A DNA stretch of 64,000 nt from contig NZ_SRRY01000001.1 of the NCBI RefSeq assembly GCF_004792295.1, positions 2,490,501-2,554,500 on the forward strand. The letters are read 5' to 3'. The notes under the pieces were generated by a model, which saw nothing but the letters and a program-made list of their open reading frames with translations, did no database searches and was not told the DNA's origin. The first letter of the stretch is position 1. The number at the start of each line of letters is the position of its first letter. Made by a program: the position numbers and the translations under genes. This DNA is from Pseudoalteromonas sp. MEBiC 03607 (lineage in GTDB: Bacteria; Pseudomonadota; Gammaproteobacteria; Enterobacterales; Alteromonadaceae). This document shows, one piece after another, positions 20,023 through 28,573 of the stretch.

Positions 20023-20511
20023 CGGTTTTTACCTGATCACAACAAGGTAAGAGATCATAAATACTTAAGAATTTTTGGCCGTTTATTACATGATGCCAAT
20101 TTATGGCATTTAAATCGCCGTTCTGCTCGAGGAGCATTTGCTGTAGGTTTATTTTTTGCTTTCATCCCTGTTCCTTTTCAAATGGTTCTAGCAGCCGCCC
20201 TGGCCATTCCATTTCGTGTAAACTTGCCTATTTCTGTTGCTACGGTGTGGATCACAAATCCACTGACAATGCCACCTATTTTTTACTGCTCATATATTGT
20301 TGGAACAATTGCCTTAGCGCAACCTACACAACACTTCCATTTTGAGCCTAGCTGGCAATGGTTTTTAGAAAGCTTAACAACCATTGGTCCGGCTTTCTTA
20401 GTTGGTTCACTTATTTGTGCAACAGCCGCGGCTATACTTGGCTATTTCGTAACAGATATGCTTTGGAAGCGCTCTGTAAGAAAAGCATGGTTACATCGAC
20501 ATCAAAAATAA
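20002..20511 (+). CDS. DUF2062 domain membrane protein
   Basis: A 169-residue protein with a basic N-terminus (MAKKTIQRFLPD), the conserved LHDANLWHLNRRSARGAFAVGLFFAFIP-type segment (about 29-57) and three hydrophobic segments (about 46-72, 79-103, 126-152), ending in a basic tail. This is the DUF2062 architecture; the function is not known. The ATG is inside the 5' end of the opposite-strand comEC frame, and homologues begin at the same point. It is a single gene closed by a bidirectional terminator. Confidence 0.88.
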   Translation: MAKKTIQRFLPDHNKVRDHKYLRIFGRLLHDANLWHLNRRSARGAFAVGLFFAFIPVPFQMVLAAALAIPFRVNLPISVATVWITNPLTMPPIFYCSYIVGTIALAQPTQHFHFEPSWQWFLESLTTIGPAFLVGSLICATAAAILGYFVTDMLWKRSVRKAWLHRHQK

Positions 20512-20540
20512 AAAACTGACAATTCAAATATGAGTATAGA

Positions 20541-20571
20541 CAAAAAACCCAGCTTTAAGCTGGGTTTTTTA
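20541..20571. terminator. Bidirectional intrinsic terminator
   Basis: CCCAGCTT (20548-20555) pairs with AAGCTGGG (20557-20564), flanked by A6 on the left and T6 on the right. It lies between the convergent DUF2062 gene (plus) and DUF3466 gene (minus) and can end both transcripts. Confidence 0.9.
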
Positions 20572-20597
20572 ATGTAGTTGAAAAGTTATTTTTTACA

Positions 20598-22340
20598 CTA
20601 CTTTGCTTTAAAAAAGCGACGTGCAGCTGCAAATGGTAACAAGATTAATGCATACCAAGGGAAGCTTGCAGACTGACGCTGATATTGTTCAACTTCTTCT
20701 GCAGGGCACTCTTCAATTGAACCACTAATTGGTGTTAACTTAACAGGTACTGCAATACTTTCATATTCAACATTACCGTTAAGATCGACTACCGTGTTAC
20801 CGAATGAATCTGTTTTTTCTACCGTTTTGGTAGCAACACCAAATATTTCATTATTGTTGTTAATCGACTTGGCTTCAGCAACAACGTATTTAAATCGTGT
20901 TTCACCATCTTCTTCATAGCAAGGTAATAAATCGTTTAAATTTACGACTTTATCTTCACCGATAGTGTACATAAAGCCTTCACGACGACGTGTAGACGTA
21001 TTGTAGATATCGGTTTCACCCTCACCAACAATCACACCATTATCATTTATGTCATTAGCGATTGAGCTAGAACTTGAGAAATAATCTGTCGGGAAAACAA
21101 CACTGTCACTTTTCTTGTCGTAATAGAAAAATTTAGTACGGTTTGTACCTTCGATTCTTTTGGTTGCATAACCAACCACAACATCGTCATTATTGATAGC
21201 TAAAGGCTGACCCGAGGTCCAATCATCTTCTTGGTCAAGAAACTCTTTTACTTCACCATTCTCAAAAATAACCGGCATAGTGATACGAATATCTCGATCT
21301 TTATAGCGAACATCTGAAGTACCAGCTATTACCCCATTTTCATTAATGACAAAAGCGCTGCTTCTAAATGCAAAATCTTCGTCATCTTTTGGCGTAAGAC
21401 CTAAACCAAATATTTCCGTATTGATAATATTTAGGTCGTTATCTAAGGTCCATTTAACGGCTCGTTTATCGAAAATACCCGTACTAAAGCTACGATTAAG
21501 CGTTTCAACACAATCTGAAACTGGCTCGTCTTCATTATCACATCGATCATCGATATCATCTTGAGGATCAATTGGAATACCAGTAGATACGGTACCTACC
21601 ACTTCGTAGCCAGCGTTTGTTTTGGTAATACCGTAAGCTGCGCTAATACCACCGTGCTCATCAAACTCAGGAACTAAAGGTACTTCGACACCATTAGCAC
21701 CAATAACAATGCCTCGGCTGATAAATTCACGCAAGAAATGAGTTTCTTCTTCGTCTTCATCTGTTTGGGTAAAGGCGGTTTTCTCGTAAGGTGCACTACC
21801 CCAGCCAACCATTACACCATCATCAGCAACTGCTGTTAGGAGGTTTGATGTTGAACGGGTCAAGCCATCATAATCAAGCGATGCTTCATCAAATAACACC
21901 TGCTCCTGCGAGCCTTCGGCATTGTATATCGTTGCAATTGCGCTCGATATTTTCTGAAATTCTGAATCATTTGAACGGCTATCTGTCGCTAAGAATCTTA
22001 TCATAAACGAATGCGCATCAGCGTTCGTATTTACTGCATCGTTATTTTGAATATCATCTAACGTAAACGTAATTTCTTTATCAATTGATTCTAAGCGCGC
22101 TTTTTCTTGGTCATAAGCATTTTTAATGTTGCTTTCTTCAAAATCTATGTAAGAAACGTCTACAGGTAATTTGTACATACCATTTGCAAGACCAATGATA
22201 TGACCGTTTTCACTAACATCCGTTATATAATTATGCTTAGAGCCTTCCAGACCACCTAACTCTTCTAATTTATAGGTCGCGCTCATCGCTGAGGTACTTA
22301 GAGTAGCTAAAATACTGGCAGCGAGTAATTTATATTTCAT
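20598..22340 (-). CDS. DUF3466 family exported HAF-repeat protein with a C-terminal membrane anchor
   Basis: A 580-residue secreted or surface protein of unknown function. The signal peptide is MKYKLLAASILATLSTSAMSA. The body holds at least five copies of a motif resembling NENGVIAGTSDVRY (also DDGVMVGWG, NDDVVVGYATK, NDNGVIVGEGE, NNEIFGVATK), the HAF repeat typical of DUF3466 proteins and probably a beta-propeller-like fold. It is strongly acidic. The last 25 residues form a tripartite tail: SASF, a hydrophobic stretch (WYALILLPFAAA) and a basic RRFFKAK end, reminiscent of GlyGly-CTERM/rhombosortase substrates but without Gly-Gly. It follows uup by 11 bases behind AAGGATT. Confidence 0.82.
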   Translation of the reverse strand: MKYKLLAASILATLSTSAMSATYKLEELGGLEGSKHNYITDVSENGHIIGLANGMYKLPVDVSYIDFEESNIKNAYDQEKARLESIDKEITFTLDDIQNNDAVNTNADAHSFMIRFLATDSRSNDSEFQKISSAIATIYNAEGSQEQVLFDEASLDYDGLTRSTSNLLTAVADDGVMVGWGSAPYEKTAFTQTDEDEEETHFLREFISRGIVIGANGVEVPLVPEFDEHGGISAAYGITKTNAGYEVVGTVSTGIPIDPQDDIDDRCDNEDEPVSDCVETLNRSFSTGIFDKRAVKWTLDNDLNIINTEIFGLGLTPKDDEDFAFRSSAFVINENGVIAGTSDVRYKDRDIRITMPVIFENGEVKEFLDQEDDWTSGQPLAINNDDVVVGYATKRIEGTNRTKFFYYDKKSDSVVFPTDYFSSSSSIANDINDNGVIVGEGETDIYNTSTRRREGFMYTIGEDKVVNLNDLLPCYEEDGETRFKYVVAEAKSINNNNEIFGVATKTVEKTDSFGNTVVDLNGNVEYESIAVPVKLTPISGSIEECPAEEVEQYQRQSASFPWYALILLPFAAARRFFKAK

Positions 22341-22351
22341 TTTAATCCTTA

Positions 22352-24262
22352 CTACTGATTCTTTAAATCTTCGAGTTCTTCCCAGCGCTCAAAAGCGGCT
22401 TCAAGCTCAGACTCTAACTGGGCTAAATGGTTCAATGCTTCTGATGTAATTGCAGCATCTTGCTTAAAAAAGTCAGGGTCATTGACCACAACTTGCTGAG
22501 CATCGAGCGCTTTTTCAAGTTGTTCCACTTTACTGGGTAATTCTTCTAATTCAAGTTTTAATTTGTAAGAGAGTTTATTACTTTTCTTTTGTGGTTTATC
22601 TTGGTTTTGCACCACGGGTTTTTCTTGCTTAGTTTGTTGCTGTTGTTGTTTCTCTTGCTCAACTAAGTAGGCAGCATAAGCCTCATAGTCACTGTAGCCA
22701 CCAATAATATCGGTAATCTTACCATCACCTTCAAATGCCCAGACTGAATTACAGGTATTATCTATAAATTCGCGGTCATGGCTAACAATAAGCACGGTAC
22801 CTTGATATTGGTTAATAATATCTTCAAGTAATTCTAATGTTTCGATATCTAAGTCATTGGTTGGCTCATCGAGTACCAAAATATTAGACGGCTTTAAAAA
22901 TAGCTTTGCAAGTAACAAGCGGTTCTTCTCACCACCAGAAAGTGCTTTTACCGGTGTGCGGGCTCTTGCCGGCGGAAATAAGAAGTCTTGTAAGTAACCA
23001 AGTACATGACGTGAGCGCCCGCCCATCATCACTTCTTGCTTACCTTCAGCTACGTTGTCTTGTACTGTGGCTTCTTCATCAAGCTTTTGACGGTATTGGT
23101 CAAAATAGGCAAATTCTAAATTAACGCCTTGCTTAACACTTCCGCTATCTGGTGTTAAGTCACCAAATAAAATTTTAAGCAGTGTTGTTTTACCTATACC
23201 ATTAGGGCCTACAAGGCCAATACGATCGCCACGCATAACAAGTGTAGAGAAGTCTTTAGCGATCACTTTGTCTTTAAATGCATGACTTATGTTTTTCGCT
23301 TCAAAAACAAGCTTGCCTGAACGCTCAGCAGTTTCAATGTTGAAATCTGTTTTACCAACCTGCTCTACTCGCTGCTTACGCTCTTTACGCAACTCTTTTA
23401 ATGCGCGAACGCGTCCTTCATTACGTGTTCTACGGGCTTTTATACCTTGGCGGATCCACGCTTCTTCTTCGGCTAAGCGTTTATCAAATAGCGCGTTTTG
23501 CGTTTCTTCTACCTTTAAATCATGCGCTTTTTGTTCAAGGTATGTTGCATAATCACCCGGATATGAAATTAGTTTTCCGCGGTCTAAATCAAGAATACGA
23601 GTAGCTACTGCGCGAATGAACGCACGGTCGTGAGAAATAAAAACGATACCGCCTTTAAATTCTTTTAAAAATTGCTCGAGCCAAATAACACTACTCATAT
23701 CCAAGTGGTTGGTAGGCTCATCTAGTAGCAATAAATCAGGCTCACTAACTAGGGCCCTTGCTAAAGCAACCTTACGTAACCAACCGCCTGATAATGATTC
23801 AAGTTTAGCCTCTGGATCTAGCTCTAGGCGCGATAACACAAGTTGAATACGCGTATCAAAACGCCAGCCGTCAACTGTTTCTAATTGATTTGATAAGCGC
23901 TCTAACTTATTTAGTAACTTATCGTTATAGTCTGTTTGCATCTGATTACTAACTTGGTGATATTCAATCAATAAGTTAGCAATATCTGGCATACCCTGCG
24001 CTACATAATCAAATACTGAGCCTGCAGCCCCCTTTGGTGGATCTTGCTCTAGACGCGAAATTCGTATACCACTTAGTTGGTTTATTTCACCATCATCCAA
24101 GATAACTTGGCCATCAAGTACTTTAAGTAATGTTGATTTACCTGCACCGTTACGACCAACAATACATACACGCTCACCCGACTCAATAACTGCATCAGCA
24201 TCATCTAGTAACGGATGCGTACCATAAGCGAGTTGCGCTTTGGCTATTCTGATTAAATCCAT
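22352..24262 (-). CDS. uup: ABC-F family ATPase Uup
   Basis: Soluble ATPase with two ABC domains. ABC-F proteins act on the ribosome, and Uup also affects DNA metabolism in E. coli. The first Walker A GRNGAGKS is at 36-43, with LSGGWLRKVALARAL and LLLLDEPTNHLD. A linker of about 80 residues rich in Arg/Lys precedes the second Walker A GPNGIGKTT and LSGGEKNRLLLAK with ILVLDEPTNDLD. The C-terminal domain (about 530-636) is Gln/Lys-rich and then coiled coil, as in Uup DNA-binding tails. The 636 residues match. It is co-directional with rlmKL and the glutaredoxin gene. Confidence 0.95.
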   Translation of the reverse strand: MDLIRIAKAQLAYGTHPLLDDADAVIESGERVCIVGRNGAGKSTLLKVLDGQVILDDGEINQLSGIRISRLEQDPPKGAAGSVFDYVAQGMPDIANLLIEYHQVSNQMQTDYNDKLLNKLERLSNQLETVDGWRFDTRIQLVLSRLELDPEAKLESLSGGWLRKVALARALVSEPDLLLLDEPTNHLDMSSVIWLEQFLKEFKGGIVFISHDRAFIRAVATRILDLDRGKLISYPGDYATYLEQKAHDLKVEETQNALFDKRLAEEEAWIRQGIKARRTRNEGRVRALKELRKERKQRVEQVGKTDFNIETAERSGKLVFEAKNISHAFKDKVIAKDFSTLVMRGDRIGLVGPNGIGKTTLLKILFGDLTPDSGSVKQGVNLEFAYFDQYRQKLDEEATVQDNVAEGKQEVMMGGRSRHVLGYLQDFLFPPARARTPVKALSGGEKNRLLLAKLFLKPSNILVLDEPTNDLDIETLELLEDIINQYQGTVLIVSHDREFIDNTCNSVWAFEGDGKITDIIGGYSDYEAYAAYLVEQEKQQQQQTKQEKPVVQNQDKPQKKSNKLSYKLKLELEELPSKVEQLEKALDAQQVVVNDPDFFKQDAAITSEALNHLAQLESELEAAFERWEELEDLKNQ

Positions 24263-24276
24263 CGTGATTACTACTC

Positions 24277-24510
24277 TTATTCTTTATTATCAGCAATAAA
24301 TTGCGCTAATCGCTGTGCATCAAAAGGCCAAAATAATTTTTCGCCTTGATGAGCTTCAACAACCGGAATACTGGTTTGGTAAAGCTCGATAAGCTGTTCA
24401 CTATCCATGATATCTTTTGCAGCAAAGGAAACGTTTGCTGCAACTAATAATTCATCTGCCATTTCACACAAATGACAGCCATCTGTGTGATACAAGGTAA
24501 AACTAGCCAT
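24277..24510 (-). CDS. Small glutaredoxin-family protein
   Basis: A 77-residue thioredoxin-fold protein with the redox pair C13-H-L-C16 in YHTDGCHLCEMADELL and the cis-proline segment TSIPVVEAH (about 47-55). This is the glutaredoxin-like DUF836 group commonly found between rlmKL and uup in marine gammaproteobacteria. Its substrate is unknown. The ATG lies inside the end of rlmKL (8-base overlap), so it is translationally coupled. Confidence 0.85.
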   Translation of the reverse strand: MASFTLYHTDGCHLCEMADELLVAANVSFAAKDIMDSEQLIELYQTSIPVVEAHQGEKLFWPFDAQRLAQFIADNKE

Positions 24511-26620
24511 GTGTAATAAGCCAACTATTATGAATTTGCTTATTGCGTTTAAAATCTGGCGATAAAGTTTTGCCAGAAATATTCTCTGCTTTTAAGCCAA
24601 GCCCCATTAAACCAACTTCATCCATGATAAAGCCACGCTTGTTGTTAGAGAATATAAGCGTGCCATTTGGACTTAAAATCTTTTTAACCCAAGTAAGGAG
24701 CTTGATATGGTCACGCTGAACATCAAATGCATCTTTCATACGTTTTGAGTTTGAGAACGTCGGTGGATCTAAGAAAATTAAATCATATTGACCTTGTGCG
24801 TATTCAAGCCATTTCAAGCAGTCAGCTTGCTCAAAACGAAAACGAGTATTGCTCAAGTCATTAAGCGCGAAATTCTCTTGCGCCCATTTTAAATAGGTCT
24901 TTGACATATCAACGGTAGTAATTGCTTTGGCACCACCTAGCGCAGCATGAACAGATGCACTGCCCGTATAAGCAAACAAGTTTAAGAAACGTTTACCTTG
25001 TGAGTTTTGTTGAATATAACGACGAGCCAAACGGTGATCTAAGAATAAACCTGTATCTAAATAATCAAATAGATTTACTTTAAATTTAGCACCAAACTCT
25101 TCGACTACTTGTGTGCGATTTTGTTTTGATACCTTAGTATATTGCTCTTCGCCTTTTTGCTTTTTGCGTACTTTAACTGCGATATTCTCTGGCGCAATTT
25201 CTAACTGCTCAGCGGTCAGGCTAATCACATCTTGTAAGCGCTTTTGTGCCGTAGTGTCATCGATTTCTTTCGGTGCGGCATATTCAAAAATAACCGCTGA
25301 ATCATCGTACACATCAACTGCAACGTTATATTCTGGAATATCCGCATCGTAAACACGATAACAGCTTACTTCATTTTGCTTTAACCAGTTTTTCAAGTTT
25401 TGCTTGTTTTTCTTTAAGCGGTTTGCAAATGCTGTTGAACCTTCAAAGTTAAGTGCTGGTTTATCTTCTTTGCTTAGCTCGACTTGTTTATCGTCAAGTT
25501 GATATAAATTTAGCACCACATCTAACGGGCCATTTTTGAACTTATAGCGTTTTAATTTAACAAGCTTTAATAACTTAAATAGGCTTTCGTCGGTGCCAAG
25601 TAAAGCAAGCTTCCAATGGTTAAAGTGCTTTTTGAAGCCAACACCTAAGCTTCGGTGTAAGTTAACCAACTCTGCCATCGAGCCTAAACGCTCACCATAA
25701 GGTAAGTTTGAAATCACCACACCAGGAAGCTTAGCAACTGAGGTAAGCTTTGTTGCATCGCTTTGTTTAAATTTAATTACATTACCAAGGTCTGCGCGTT
25801 CCGCGTTTTCTTGTGCTTTTTTAATTACACCAGCATCAATATCATGTCCAATAAGCCAAAGCTTTGGATCAGTAATTTGAGCCGTTAGTTCTGCTTTTAA
25901 CTCTTTGTATTTTTGGATGCGGAAACTTGGTAGGCGCTCAAATGCAAAACCTTCTCGGAATAAGCCAGGCGCTTCATTACGAGCCATGCTTGCTGCTTCA
26001 ATTAAAATGGTACCAGCACCGCAACATGGATCAAATAAAGGTTGTTGTACATTTTCAAGCCAGCCACTTCGCTTTACAAGTGCTGCAGCTAAATGCTCTT
26101 TAATCGGTGCTTTACCTTGGTCTTGACGATAACCACGTTCAGATAAACGTGGACCTGAATAGTCAATATAAAGCGCAACACCTTGGCGATTTAATCTTGC
26201 TACAACACGCACATTAGCGTTGTACTTATCAACATCTGGACGCTGTTCAAATAGATCTGAAAAATAATCAACAATCGCATCTTTTACGACAAGACCAGAG
26301 AACTGGGTATTTTTTAAATCGTTGTTAGTACCACTAAAATCAACAGCGAAAGTTTGTTTTGGGCCAAACCACTCTTGCCAGGGCTGTAGTCGTGCAAATT
26401 GATAAAGGCTTTCTTTGTCTTTAACGCCTTCTTTTTCTTCTATCAGCATCATGATACGAGTGGCGAAGCGACTCGATAAACAAATTTTTTGTGCTAACAA
26501 GCTATCTGCTTCAAAACGTACAGAGCCCACGGTTTGTTTAGAGACTTCTGCACCAAGTGCTGTAAGCTCATCAACAAGTAAATTTTCTATTCCGATAGAA
26601 GTAAGTGCGATAAATTGCAA
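24503..26620 (-). CDS. rlmL: Bifunctional 23S rRNA methyltransferase (m2G2445 and m7G2069)
   Basis: Fusion of RlmL (N-terminal) and RlmK (C-terminal), which methylate two nucleotides of 23S rRNA. Residues to about 155 include a THUMP domain. The RlmL catalytic domain has DPCCGAGTILIEAA and SNLPYGERLG (the N-x-P-Y motif). The RlmK domain (from about 450) has FLNLFAYTGSASVHAALGGA and FLDPPTFSNSKRM. The 705 residues match E. coli RlmKL (702). The start is TTG behind AAGGG with 8-base spacing; no in-frame ATG precedes the conserved start of the fold. A clear extended -10 promoter lies upstream. Confidence 0.95.
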   Translation of the reverse strand: MQFIALTSIGIENLLVDELTALGAEVSKQTVGSVRFEADSLLAQKICLSSRFATRIMMLIEEKEGVKDKESLYQFARLQPWQEWFGPKQTFAVDFSGTNNDLKNTQFSGLVVKDAIVDYFSDLFEQRPDVDKYNANVRVVARLNRQGVALYIDYSGPRLSERGYRQDQGKAPIKEHLAAALVKRSGWLENVQQPLFDPCCGAGTILIEAASMARNEAPGLFREGFAFERLPSFRIQKYKELKAELTAQITDPKLWLIGHDIDAGVIKKAQENAERADLGNVIKFKQSDATKLTSVAKLPGVVISNLPYGERLGSMAELVNLHRSLGVGFKKHFNHWKLALLGTDESLFKLLKLVKLKRYKFKNGPLDVVLNLYQLDDKQVELSKEDKPALNFEGSTAFANRLKKNKQNLKNWLKQNEVSCYRVYDADIPEYNVAVDVYDDSAVIFEYAAPKEIDDTTAQKRLQDVISLTAEQLEIAPENIAVKVRKKQKGEEQYTKVSKQNRTQVVEEFGAKFKVNLFDYLDTGLFLDHRLARRYIQQNSQGKRFLNLFAYTGSASVHAALGGAKAITTVDMSKTYLKWAQENFALNDLSNTRFRFEQADCLKWLEYAQGQYDLIFLDPPTFSNSKRMKDAFDVQRDHIKLLTWVKKILSPNGTLIFSNNKRGFIMDEVGLMGLGLKAENISGKTLSPDFKRNKQIHNSWLITHG

Positions 26621-26651
26621 AGTAAAAACCCTTAAATGCTAATTGCGCAGG

Positions 26652-26660
26652 ATTATAGCA
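26652..26660 (-). promoter_or_regulatory. Extended -10 promoter for the rlmKL operon
   Basis: On the minus strand TGC directly precedes a perfect TATAAT (26652-26657), an extended -10 element about 32 bases before the rlmKL start. The -35 region is T-rich and poor, as expected for extended -10 promoters. The rest of the 178-base zapC-rlmKL gap shows only a short TTGGCG/CGCCAA hairpin (26665-26684). Confidence 0.6.
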
Positions 26661-26798
26661 TAGCTTGGCGAACAAAAACGCCAACATTTGCAGGGATATT
26701 AGCTAGATTTTTACTTAGCCCACTAGGTTGCGAATCTCTCGCCGCGATTAAATTGCCTCTAGAGTGAACATATTTTAATTCACAAAGGTCAACACGCC

Positions 26799-27329
26799 CT
26801 AGGCCGTTTTAAACTGTTTTTGTTGAATATAAACAGGATGGATACGATTATTTAGAACCTTGATGGCTTCAAACTGCTCTAGAGATAGATTTTCGTCTAA
26901 CTGAAAGTGTGCGCTCAGATTAATACAAACAGATGCTTCTGGTGAATGATCGACAATTAAAAACTCACCTTCTTGTGACTTAGAGTATAACTTTACAACC
27001 GCTTCAACACTTGGCTGGCTACCCTGGTATTCATGAAAAAACCAACTCTTTGCAAGTACTGGCTTCAAATGAAATTTAACTGCTGTAGCGTTAAGAGCAA
27101 TTTGGCAAAGCTCTGCCGGACTCCATAATGAGAATGTTTCAAGATATTGATAAACTTGCTGATAAAATGCAGCATCTTCAAGACTGAAGTTTGGCTCTTG
27201 TAAAACAGCATCAGTAAGTTGGCGTAATTTGTAAGGTGTGCACAGTTGCATATCTTGGTCAAGGTCAACCAAAAGACGATTATTTTTTGCACAAGCAAGC
27301 CATTTCCATTGCTTCGATGCTTGTAACAT
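26799..27329 (-). CDS. zapC: Cell division protein ZapC
   Basis: FtsZ-associated protein that stabilises Z-ring bundles in the cytoplasm. The 176 residues (E. coli 180) align throughout: QWKWLACAKNNRLLVDLDQDM near the start, FSLEDAAFYQQVYQYLE, LKPVLAKSWFFHEY, and the C-terminal AIKVLNNRIHPV. It lies between pyrD and rlmKL, the same neighbourhood as in E. coli, which supports the call where sequence similarity is modest. The ATG follows AGGGAGGAGAC. Confidence 0.9.
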   Translation of the reverse strand: MLQASKQWKWLACAKNNRLLVDLDQDMQLCTPYKLRQLTDAVLQEPNFSLEDAAFYQQVYQYLETFSLWSPAELCQIALNATAVKFHLKPVLAKSWFFHEYQGSQPSVEAVVKLYSKSQEGEFLIVDHSPEASVCINLSAHFQLDENLSLEQFEAIKVLNNRIHPVYIQQKQFKTA

Positions 27330-27387
27330 GTCTCCTCCCTAACTTAGAATTCTGTGCGATTAATCATAAATTATAGCTAAGCCTGAC

Positions 27388-27424
27388 CATTAATAAAATA
27401 CTTTTTTAGAACATTTTATTAATG
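27388..27424. repeat. 12-base perfect inverted repeat upstream of zapC
   Basis: CATTAATAAAAT (27388-27399) is an exact inverted copy of ATTTTATTAATG (27413-27424) with a 13-base spacer containing T6. It fills much of the 119-base pyrD-zapC gap. It has no G+C stem or trailing T run on the minus strand, so it is not a typical terminator for pyrD. It may be a protein-binding site or an AT-rich hairpin. Confidence 0.6.
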
Positions 27425-27448
27425 ATCAAATGCTTAGATAACTGATCC

Positions 27449-28459
27449 TTATAAGCCGTTAAGGATCGTTTTTACCAATTCTGGGCCTTTATAAATAAAG
27501 CCAGTATAAACTTGTACAAGGTCGGCACCCGCTGCAAATTTTTCTTTTGCAGAGTCTGCATCATCAATACCACCCACACCAATGATAGGTAACTTACCAT
27601 CAGTTAAACGCTTCAGCTCACTAACCACGTGGGTTGAGCGCTGACGTACTGGTTGTCCAGATAAACCGCCCGCTTCGTTTGCATATTGTTGGCCTTGCAC
27701 TGCAGCACGCTCAAGTGTGGTGTTTGTAGCAATAACACCATCGATCTGATTGTTGATCAATGACTCACTAACTTGCGCAATTTGTATTTCATCAAGATCT
27801 GGGGCGATCTTAACAAGCATAGGCACTTGTTTGTTATGCTTTGCAGCTAAATCAAGTTGTTCATTCTTTAAGCTTTGTAGCAAGTCATCAAGCGCTTCAC
27901 CATATTGTAAATCACGAAGACCCGGAGTATTTGGTGAAGAAATATTTACTGTGATGTACGATGCATGCTCAAATACTTTGCGCATACAATGAATGTAGTC
28001 ATCTTTACCCTGCTCGTTTGGTGTATCTTTATTTTTACCTATATTTATACCTAGAATACCGTCATATTTCGCCGCTTTTACGTTATTAACTAGGTTATCA
28101 ACGCCTTTGTTGTTAAAGCCCATACGATTTATGATCGCATTTGATTCTGGTAAACGGAAAATACGCGGCTTATCGTTACCAGCTTGAGGGCGAGGAGTAA
28201 CAGTACCCACTTCAACGAAGCCAAAACCCATTTGTGAAAATGCATCAATACACTCTGCATTTTTATCTAAGCCTGCCGCTAAACCTACTGGATTTTTAAA
28301 TTCTAAACCCAAAAAGTTAACTGGTTTATTAGGGACAGATTGAGACCACGCTGCACTCAATGGAGTATGAGCAAATCGGCGTAAATTATTAAGTGCAAAT
28401 TCATGAGCCCACTCCGCATCACGGGTAAACATAAAACGGCGAGCTAGATCATAAAACAT
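27449..28459 (-). CDS. pyrD: Quinone-dependent dihydroorotate dehydrogenase (class 2)
   Basis: Membrane-associated flavoprotein that oxidises dihydroorotate to orotate in pyrimidine synthesis, with ubiquinone as acceptor. [29 protein letters not shown] (here [14 protein letters not shown]), [11 protein letters not shown] and [10 protein letters not shown] (the catalytic serine of class 2) are all present, as is the final [11 protein letters not shown] and [12 protein letters not shown] phosphate site. I start at ATG 28459 (336 residues), not the longer frame, because AAGGAA precedes it and E. coli PyrD begins MYYPFVRKALF at this position. Confidence 0.97.
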   Translation of the reverse strand: MFYDLARRFMFTRDAEWAHEFALNNLRRFAHTPLSAAWSQSVPNKPVNFLGLEFKNPVGLAAGLDKNAECIDAFSQMGFGFVEVGTVTPRPQAGNDKPRIFRLPESNAIINRMGFNNKGVDNLVNNVKAAKYDGILGINIGKNKDTPNEQGKDDYIHCMRKVFEHASYITVNISSPNTPGLRDLQYGEALDDLLQSLKNEQLDLAAKHNKQVPMLVKIAPDLDEIQIAQVSESLINNQIDGVIATNTTLERAAVQGQQYANEAGGLSGQPVRQRSTHVVSELKRLTDGKLPIIGVGGIDDADSAKEKFAAGADLVQVYTGFIYKGPELVKTILNGL

Positions 28460-28524
28460 GGTTTGTTCCTTAGGTAAAAATAAACAAGGTAGCCGCTTAT
28501 AAACGGACCATTGCAAATTAAGGG

Positions 28525-28553
28525 CAAAAAAATACCCCAGCGAGCTGGGGTAT
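28525..28553 (-). terminator. Intrinsic terminator after the NAD-glutamate dehydrogenase gene
   Basis: ATACCCCAGC (28532-28541) pairs with GCTGGGGTAT (28544-28553), and the minus strand then continues with a T run (A-rich 28525-28532 on plus). It lies about 20 bases after the stop and ends the long gdh message before pyrD. Confidence 0.9.
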
Positions 28554-28573
28554 GTATTTTAACGACTTTTCAC

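Noticed and set aside
28460..28516. 19-residue extension of PyrD
   Set aside because: AAGGAA before ATG 28459 and the E. coli start agree on the shorter protein.
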